Shown piece by piece: positions 56,956 to 64,000 of a stretch of 64,000 nt of DNA. Each line of letters starts with the position of its first letter. Position 1 is the stretch's first letter. The notes beneath the pieces were generated by a model. That model made no database searches and had not been told where the DNA came from. It was given only the letters and a program-made list of their open reading frames with translations. The translations under genes were made by a program, and so were the position numbers. Origin of the DNA: Brachycybe producta (Eukaryota; Arthropoda; Diplopoda; Playtdesmida; Andrognathidae); assembly GCA_036925085.1 (NCBI GenBank), contig JAUPFP010000177.1, positions 1 through 64,000 of the forward strand, in the 5' to 3' direction.

Positions 56956-57737
56956 TGTTACATTCCTAACATTCATAGAGGAGGAAAAAAAAGTCCTAAT
57001 TAATAATTTATTATTTCAATACAGTCATCAATGGAGTCTGATGAGACGTTATGAGCATTCGTAATTTTGAAATGTTAGTCGGAATTTATGTCGTTCCTTC
57101 CGAATATCAGACAAAAATTTATATAACGTGGCTTTATAGATATTTATTTTGGTTTTGTCACACCGGACAGCGCCACTACAATGTATCTTTTGATATCACT
57201 GTAACTGTTGTACAAATAAAGACCAAGGTTACTTGAAAACACTACAAATAAATTGCTGATGAAACTCACCATTTTCACCAAAACATTTCATGTTTTAAGA
57301 AATTTGTATATATCTACATAATACATTGTTATTTGGTTTTTTGGAGGGCTTTGCCCCTCCACAAATTATTTTCTTGCTACGGCTCTGGACAACTGTATAA
57401 ATAATAACAGCTACAAGGGTTTTAAATTTACAATTCCCGCCCTATTCAGTTTAGGAAAATTGTACCGTGCTTTACTTGTTTTAATTTTAAATATCAAAAT
57501 AAAATTATCAAGTAATTATTTTAATATTAAATCAAATAATTATTTAAAAACTGGGGGCTTCAACAAGCATAATTTAAAACCTAACCTAACTAAACCTAAG
57601 TTTATCTAACTAAAGTTAACTAAACCGAACCGAACTACAAACTAACTAAACCTAACCTTACCTTAGGTAATAGTCTAAGCTAAAACTACCATTGAACTTT
57701 TTAGAAAATGCTAAAAAAATGAAATTTGCTTGTCTTA
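56956..57737. other. 5' flank of BTBD10, with a CCTAA-like tract
   Basis: Upstream of the BTBD10 start codon. 57580-57665 is a degenerate CCTAACCTAACTAAACC tract (complement of TTAGG-like repeats), followed by a GGTAATAGTCTAAG fragment of the 60604-60964 element. No exon is seen. Confidence 0.45.
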
Positions 57738-57811
57738 GACGCAATCCGAGTATCGATCTTGGGCCGTTTGCGCATCAGACAAAAACGTTACCATTGTGCT
57801 ATAAAAGCGAC
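57738..57811 (-). ncRNA. tRNA-like sequence, probably a SINE head or tRNA pseudogene
   Basis: On the minus strand TAGCACAATGGTAAC fits an A box and GATCGATAC fits a B box. A 5-bp anticodon stem around CTGATGC would give anticodon GAU. The acceptor stem does not close and the T stem has a mismatch, so a functional tRNA is unlikely. A tRNA-derived SINE or relic fits better. Confidence 0.35.
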
Positions 57812-57897
57812 TAATCTGGAAGCCCCGGGGCATACCTGAACGTAGGCGCTATTCGAAACAATTTTCGAAACGATTTTTATTAGGGGTAGTGTAGGGG

Positions 57898-58185
57898 TGA
57901 CAAATATAGTAGAAAAGATGCAGGAAATAGGCTGCAGTGGTTTGGGCATGTCCTCAGGAGTGGAGAAGATGGGCTGCTGAGACAGGCAATGAACTTAGAC
58001 CTGGGAATAAAACGGGGTAGAGGAAGACCCAAGCAAACCTGGGATGTGGTAGTAAAACGGGATATGGAGGCATGTGGGGTCACTGGGGGCTTGGTGCAAA
58101 ATCGGAACGAGTGGAGAGTTAGAACCAGCAAGGCCGACCCTGCTGCTTGCGGGATAAGGTACAGGAAATGATGATGATGATGATA
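57898..58185 (+). mobile_element. LINE (non-LTR retrotransposon) 3' end
   Basis: The frame reads RLQWFGHVLRSGEDGLLRQA, then LGIKRGRGRPKQTWDVVVKR, AQ/QNRNEWR-like residues, and stops at 58169. This WFGHV...RGRPKxxW...NEWR pattern is the C-terminus of many LINE reverse-transcriptase proteins. A (TGA)n microsatellite tail follows, as in RTE/CR1-like elements. Only the 3' end is present (5' truncated, as usual). Confidence 0.8.
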
Positions 58186-59624
58186 CAATTTTAGAACAAG
58201 TTCATAGATTTAAACATAGGTGGCGTTCGCTATCAGACTCCATGTAAAAAAAAAATTAAATTTTACAATGGGATTTATATTTTTTGTTTTGATTAAAGAC
58301 CTTCAATTGTGCAATAAATTAATTGAAATGACGTTACTATGATAAAATGACGTCACAATAAACAATTATATAAAGAGGGCAAAGGTTAAGTTACGTAACT
58401 CGTTTCTCTCAAATGGTTTCATATATTTCAAGATAGTTTTTAATTATAATTTCCAGATTGTTACGTCTTGGGTTAGTTTTTGTAAAATTTACAGTTTTAA
58501 ACGTAGAATAGATTGTGATAAATATAAAACAAATTGCTACTTTTTATGTTGCTAATTAAAATGCGCAAAAAAACACAAATTAAAAGGAAAAAAACATAAG
58601 AAAAAGTGACAGAAAAGATCCAAATTTTAACCCCCCCCCCCCCCTTTCCCCTCCCTAAAAAAACAGTTGAATTTGATCGGTTTTTGAGCTTAAAACACAA
58701 AGGAATATTCACTTACAATTAAAATGAACCTCCGTTGAGAAAAAGAGAGAAGAAAGAACAGAAAAAATAACAAAAAAACGAAAGAAATAACACCACGAAA
58801 TGGACAAACCCATGGAAATAATTACATATACGTTTAGCCTTACAACAATTCTAAGAATGACAACTAGCGCCCTCTAATAATACTATTTATAAACAATAAT
58901 ACAATAGCGCTTTTTCTAAAAGATTATTTTCGGTTGTAAAGAATCGTGTATTCACACTTTTATTTAAGATTATTAAAACGTCATGAAGCGAACAAATAGC
59001 TTATTAACGCTATTAGTGTGAAATTAATTGTATCATTGTATGCCATTCAAGTGACTTACTAACCTGGATATTGGTAGATTGTTAATGAAACACTAATTAG
59101 ATACAAATTTTGTATAAATCTTATCTAAAATTTATTATTTCACAATATTAGAAAACTTATGACAGCTACTAATAGTACTTGCAAGGCGGAAATAACGTCA
59201 TCGCCAAGCAGTTTGTTAGCGCTCAGATGTACTCGTGAAATACGCTGTGAATTTGGTTTCTTTTTGTGTTAGTCAATTTCTCAGCTGTGTCGTTTGGGAA
59301 GTAGCTCTCTTTGGTGAGTTTTGTAATTTATTAATTTTAATAATGTTTAATCGGTAAGAAAGAACATTTTGTGACCACCGCGATAAGGCTGATTTGCGTA
59401 AAGGTATTGTTAAAATACGGCTGCCTGACGTTTATTGAGTATTCACAATCAAGCGTTCTCATCAGTGTTGAATACAGTAGTGAGAATGCATTCGTAGGTT
59501 TAACTAATAAAACAGTACAATTCCGCCATTTTGTGTCTCGAAACGATTACGAATTTGTCATGAATAAGCAAAAAAAATCCCAAAACATGCCCGCCCTTAT
59601 CAATTTCTAATGGGTCAGGATAAA
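58186..59624. other. Intergenic between BTBD10 and carboxypeptidase
   Basis: AT-rich, with a C-run at 58630-58647. A donor-like TTTG|GTGAGT at 59312 could end an untranslated exon, but nothing proves it. The open frame at 59371-59610 has no recognisable motif. Confidence 0.35.
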
Positions 59625-59930
59625 AAGATGAACGGGATGAACACACATTTTACTCTAAAATCCGACACAGAATGCATATAGAATTGGATGAACACACATT
59701 TTAAATCGATGAAGAGAGAGAAATAAAAGGATGAACATACTTTAAAGGGATGAACATGGTTTTAAGGGGGATTGACATGGTTTTCAGGGGGATGAACATG
59801 GTTTTAAGGGGGCTGAACATGGTTTTCAGGGGGATAAACCTGGTTTTCAGGCTGATGAATATGATTTTAGGTTCATCCCTTTATAGTATGTTCATCCTTT
59901 TATTTCTCTCTGTTCATCCATCTGTACACC
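59625..59930. repeat. Minisatellite inside inverted flanks
   Basis: About six units of GGGGATGAACATGGTTTTAA-like sequence (roughly 21 bp) fill 59750-59870. They are flanked by AGAAATAAAAGGATGAACAT on the left and ATGTTCATCCTTTTATTTCT on the right. The repeated Met-Asn-Met-Val frame is not a gene. Confidence 0.65.
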
Positions 59931-60388
59931 CATTTCTAATTGGTTGATATTTGGTGTGACGCTCGTAAAAAGGCGGGGCAAACAAAATGTTAGTGCTGGA
60001 CAGAGATGACTGACTGCAGTGACTGGTTAATGGTTAGAGTTAACTGACACTATTAATTTGTAGAGCAACTCAAGGAAAATGTAATAATAAAATCACACGG
60101 ACTTTTATTTTATAAGGAATTTAACAGAAGCGCCATATTTCTTTCAATGCAAAGGACCATAGAAATAATTTGATTTTTGACTTCTGTTTCTAGTTTATGC
60201 TGGTTTTTCAGCTTGTGTTATTCTTCCGTTAGAAATAAAAAAAAATTCTTTGTACCTTTGCACCAATGGACATATGACACTTCGGATAAATGCCTTACAG
60301 GGTGAATTTCAGTGGGGTTTTATTCAGCATGTGTGATTATTTCCTTGATTATGAATCACATACACTAGAAACTGTTTAACACCGGCCC

Positions 60389-60594
60389 TTAACTGCATAT
60401 GTCTGGGCCTACTTCTTTATGCTGCGCCATTCATGTCAAAAATAATTCGAATTAGTGATATCACTATTCCAAATTTATGATGTCACTATTTCAAATTTAT
60501 GATGTCACTATTTCAAATAGCGATACCACTAACTTATAGTATTTTTGACATGATTGGCAAGGCAAGGCATAGAGTGGTAGACATACGCAGTTAA
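60389..60594. mobile_element. Inverted-repeat element with TATGATGTCACTATTTCAAA units
   Basis: AACTGCATATGTCT is mirrored by AGACATACGCAGTT. Inside, CATGTCAAAAATA and TATTTTTGACATG form a second inverted pair around three tandem units of about 23 bp. Confidence 0.55.
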
Positions 60595-60603
60595 ATTTGA
60601 CAA

Positions 60604-60964
60604 GTTAAACCTTAGACTATTACCCGAAATTTTGTGTTCCACAGATTGACGGCGTACTTTTCGAAACAGCGCCTCTAGCGGGAATGTAATAAATTAAATT
60701 TCGAACTGATGTCATGTTTAGGACGAGTTATTTTTGTAGCTATAGAGGGTGTATAATTATATTTTAGACTATATTACCTACCGGAAAGTAAACTAAGAGA
60801 AAACAAAACGAGACTTTGACTGAGATTTTACGTACAGATAATACCACCAGATGAAGCTGGCCTTGCTTCCGCCAGCACTTCCGCCTTGGAGCAGCCATGC
60901 AACGCCTTAACATGGAGAAAATAGGAGGTTGCCAGTTCAGGAAGGTATTAGTCTAAGGTTAAAC
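60604..60964. mobile_element. 361-bp MITE with 20-bp TIRs
   Basis: GTTAAACCTTAGACTATTAC at the left is mirrored by GTATTAGTCTAAGGTTAAAC at the right with one mismatch. No coding capacity. A terminal fragment occurs at about 57665-57690. Confidence 0.65.
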
Positions 60965-61007
60965 GTTACGTCTAAGACCTGCATTTAAGGTTATTGACAT
61001 GAATAAA

Positions 61008-61180
61008 ATTGGTATGATGCAATACCTAGTACGCGGTATGTGTTCAGTTTTCGTTTACATTCTTTTTGCTCGCAGTTATTTTTTAAAAGTAATTTAAAGT
61101 GCATTAAACGTTCAAATATATATTCTCCATCTACTGATATTTTTACAAAACCTAATTAGAATTCCTTTCATTTAAAAAAA
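61008..61180. repeat. Partial copy of the ATGATGCAATAYCTGG family
   Basis: ATGATGCAATACCTAGTACG, CAGTTTTCGTTTACATTC and ACTGATATTTTTACAAAACC follow the left half of the element at 30547-31022. Confidence 0.5.
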
Positions 61181-61656
61181 AAACATTTGAAAATAAGCCA
61201 ACATGTTAATGTATATTTTTAGGGACTGCAAAAAGTCATAACTTTGGTCAAGTATATACATACAAAAAATTGTTAAACACCAATCGTCCCAAATTTCCAC
61301 AGTACTTAGAAGCCTCAAAACATATAAATGCTCTACTGCTCGTGGCTATTTTTATATTCAGGATCCTATGTACCAGGTTAGGAAGTAAAATGTCCCTGAG
61401 GTTGAATTTGTTTTTGGAACACTCAACTTGATAATGCTTTTGCTCCTGATTGGTGTAAGCATTGTTACAAATATTCTATTGTCAGTAATGTTATTGTTAG
61501 TATTTCTTTCATCTATTGTCATTTTGATGATTTCTTTATTTATCTAATCATAGAAAACACGGTTTTACCTCGCTCTGGTGTTATGATTAATTCTATAGTC
61601 CTTGAAAAGTTGCTTCAAATAGAAATAGTAATCTAGAACCGGATTTGCATTGATGG

Positions 61657-61689
61657 TATATATTTAGTAATTTCGAAGACTTTGCAGTT
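61657..61689 (+). promoter_or_regulatory. Candidate TATA box plus initiator of the carboxypeptidase gene
   Basis: TATATATTT at 61657 lies 29 bp upstream of GCAGTT (A at 61686), close to the arthropod TATA-initiator spacing, and 40 bp before the ATG. In AT-rich DNA this could be chance, and the same GCAG could be a splice acceptor. Confidence 0.35.
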
Positions 61690-61696
61690 AAGAATC

Positions 61697-63963
61697 ATGA
61701 AGTTTCATACTTGTTTAGCACTGCTGTTGGCCTGCATTTTGCACATAACCACTGCTGCACCATCCGAAGATGAGATTACTGATCTACCAGGAATTCCTTC
61801 GCCACCACCTACATTCAAACAGTATTCTGGTTACTTGGATTCTATTAAAGATATCCACCTTCATTACTGGTAGAAAGATATAAATGACCTGCAGTTATAT
61901 TACATGTTAGCTCATTTTGGTTGAAAATTTGCTCATTTATCTATGTGTGAAGGTTTGTTGAAAGTCAATCGAAGGCCGAATCCGATCCTGTCGTATTGTG
62001 GCTAAATGGAGGCCCTGGTTGCAGTTCCGTGTTCGGATTTCTTGCAGAAAATGGTCCATTTCATGTAAACATAGATGGAAAGTCTTTATACAACAATGAC
62101 TATGCATGGAATAAGGTAACCAGTCTTAATATGTGCATACAGATTTCTCATTTCTCACTCTTTGTTAATGTTTTAAAGATTGCCAATGTGTTATATTTGG
62201 AATCTCCAGCTGGTGTTGGGTTCTCCTACTCTGATAGTGGCAATACGACTACGGATGATGATCAGACTGCAGCCACGAACTATGCTGCTTTAAAGAGTTT
62301 CTTTAAAAAGTTTCCTGAGTACAGCAGTAATGAATTCTATATAACTGGCGAGAGTTATGGTGGCATTTATATTCCGACATTGTCCGTTTTGGTTGTTGCT
62401 GATGACGAAATCAATTTTAAGGTGTGCACATTGACAACCTGATATTTATTTACTTTTTGGTAATAAGTTTGTGACAATCAAATCAGGGTTTTGCAATTGG
62501 CAATGGAATGCATAACTATACTCTTGATAGTAGCACCTCTCTTCTTAATGAAGCCTTCCATGGACTTTGCAGTGCAAAGTAATTTGCAATCTGCGTTTTA
62601 TATAAAGAACTTCATAAACAAATTAAGATTTTATATTTCAGAACATTGGAAAATTTATTGACGTATTGTTGCGTTAACAATAGTATTCCGAGTTGTGATT
62701 TTAGTCGTGAAGATGAGAACTGTCAACAAGCGGTCAGTGGTTTCTATTACGATTTTTTTAGTTGTTTTGTAACAACTGTTGCTAAATATTGTGAAAATAG
62801 GTAAACGACGCACACGACTGCATGTCCACCATTAATTGTAATCCGTATTACATTTATGATGATTGTCCCGTGGACTCTTTTTCCATGTTTATTGCTGAAC
62901 GGCTGCATTATAGCTTCAGAAAAGGACACAAAAATAAGGCAAGAACAAATCTTTCCACCTGACATGTATTTTAAATTATATTTAAACGTACTTGCAACTT
63001 TTTCTTAATGTTGTTTTTAAAAAGTAATAATTGGTTCAATGATTACAATTATCATTAACTTTTTTTTTTTAGAAACATTACAAGAAATTCAAATTGTTTT
63101 CAAAAGTAGACTAGTGGAAGGTTATGCTAAAAGTTTTTTCATCTCAGTATCTTAAAAAATAAGGAAAATGGACCCATTTTTATTGTTTTTTAGTTTGCCT
63201 TTAAAAAACCATTTCATGGGGTTTTCATGCAGATTCTCGAGAACACATCCCAGAAGAAGAAGATGATTAAGACTCCGAGTGATGATCCATACTGTTATAC
63301 TGCCACTTCGATACCAACTTGGATTAATCAGCCTAGTGTACGAAACGCTCTGCATATTTCGGAAAAGGCAGACGTTTGGTTCGAGTGTGGGTGAGAAAGA
63401 ATTTTTACGCACCACTGATTATAGATTATTATGAAAGGAACGAACCAAACAGTTATTCTTCTTATGTGGCAGCTTTATAGATTATCGCACCATATACGAT
63501 AGCACGACAAGTCTCTATAAAATTCTACTCCCAAAAGTAAGAGCGATGCTGTACAATGGTGATGCAGACACAGTTTGCAGTTATCTTCAGGGACAGTATT
63601 TTGTTGAAAATCTCGACCTCGAGGTTCAGAATAATTGATACGATTATCCATTCGTTTAGTCGTCATATAGTATGCAGAACGTGTTTGTTTTCATACTATC
63701 TAGGTCATTCAACCATACAGTGCATGGAGTTTGGATGATAGAACTGTCGGATTCTTTAAGGGTTTCACAAACCTGACATTCGTGACCATTATGGTAAGTT
63801 CAAATTTTCCGAAATGTGTTAAGTGCAAAAGATCTACATTCTTGAAACTATTCTTAAAATGTTTTAGAACGCTGGTCACATGGTTCCGTCCAATCAACCA
63901 GCTGCGGCATTTGAACTGTTTAAGAATTTCATAAAGAACGAAAATTTCAAAATAAACAACTAA
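61697..63963 (+). CDS. Serine carboxypeptidase, S10 family (cathepsin A-like, 464 aa)
   Basis: Ten exons (61697-61869, 61953-62115, 62179-62421, 62487-62578, 62642-62732, 62801-62938, 63233-63390, 63473-63623, 63704-63793, 63868-63963) join to 464 aa, a normal S10 length. A signal peptide ([20 protein letters not shown]) is followed by substrate-pocket motif [11 protein letters not shown] and [11 protein letters not shown]. The nucleophile motif is GESYGG (Ser171), the Asp region is [11 protein letters not shown], and the His motif is NAGHMVP (His437), so the triad is complete. The family removes C-terminal residues in lysosomes or outside cells; arthropod relatives include vitellogenic-type carboxypeptidases. 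The ATG at 61697 is chosen because it gives a clean signal peptide. Exon 6 ends with a GC donor (AAG|GCAAGA). Which physiological substrate it uses is unknown. Confidence 0.95.
63075..63145. repeat. Foldback family A fragment in carboxypeptidase intron 6
   Basis: AAATTCAAATTGTTTTCAAA, GTAGACTAGTGGAAGG and TTTTTTCATCTCAGTATCTT resemble the left arm of family A, diverged and incomplete. Confidence 0.35.
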
Positions 63964-64000
63964 TTCTGATTGCAATCTGCCAATCTTGTATAATGAACAA

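Noticed and set aside
59750-59947. 65-codon frame with repeated Met-Asn-Met-Val units
   Set aside because: Translation of the 21-bp minisatellite.
61682-61696. Earlier non-ATG start for the carboxypeptidase
   Set aside because: It would begin at TTG; the ATG at 61697 gives a proper signal peptide.

Overview
This is AT-rich animal nuclear DNA with short GT-AG introns and a dense load of small non-autonomous transposons. Degenerate TTAGG-type (arthropod telomere-like) tracts and a prokineticin-like secreted gene point to an arthropod, more likely a chelicerate or crustacean than an insect. That placement is inference; no species can be named from the window.

Six spliced genes can be read exon by exon with consistent phases, plus one candidate single-exon gene. 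From left to right: a GMC (FAD) oxidoreductase (521-4988, +, 609 aa); an unrecognised 198-aa gene (5632-6815, +); a second GMC oxidoreductase (7616-10915, +, 605 aa) with the same 11-exon structure; a KCNQ-type voltage-gated potassium channel (17266-12661, -, about 559 aa); a small secreted prokineticin/astakine-like protein (20957-20015, -, 98 aa); BTBD10/KCTD20-type BTB protein (56955-25071, -, 497 aa) with a first intron of about 29 kb; and a serine carboxypeptidase of the cathepsin A type (61697-63963, +, 464 aa). Inside the big BTBD10 intron a 53-codon minus-strand frame encodes a possible single-pass membrane microprotein.

The GMC paralogues are a local tandem duplication. Copy 1 carries Asn where copy 2 and most of the family have the catalytic His, so the two have probably diverged in function. 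The other genes show no obvious pathway link to each other; the window is an ordinary gene neighbourhood rather than an operon-like unit.

The rest (about 17.3-25 kb, 28-56.8 kb and 57-61.6 kb) is a graveyard of nested DNA transposon derivatives. One long-inverted-repeat family occurs about 18 times. A foldback family has 9-bp target duplications (Mutator-like), with one insertion whose unoccupied paralogous site is also in the window. There are also hAT-like elements, elements flanked by TAA/TTA, an 820-bp palindrome, a satellite/TTAGG sandwich at 55.3-55.8 kb, a LINE tail and a tRNA-like SINE head. One fossil LTR-element fragment sits in an intron of the first GMC gene.
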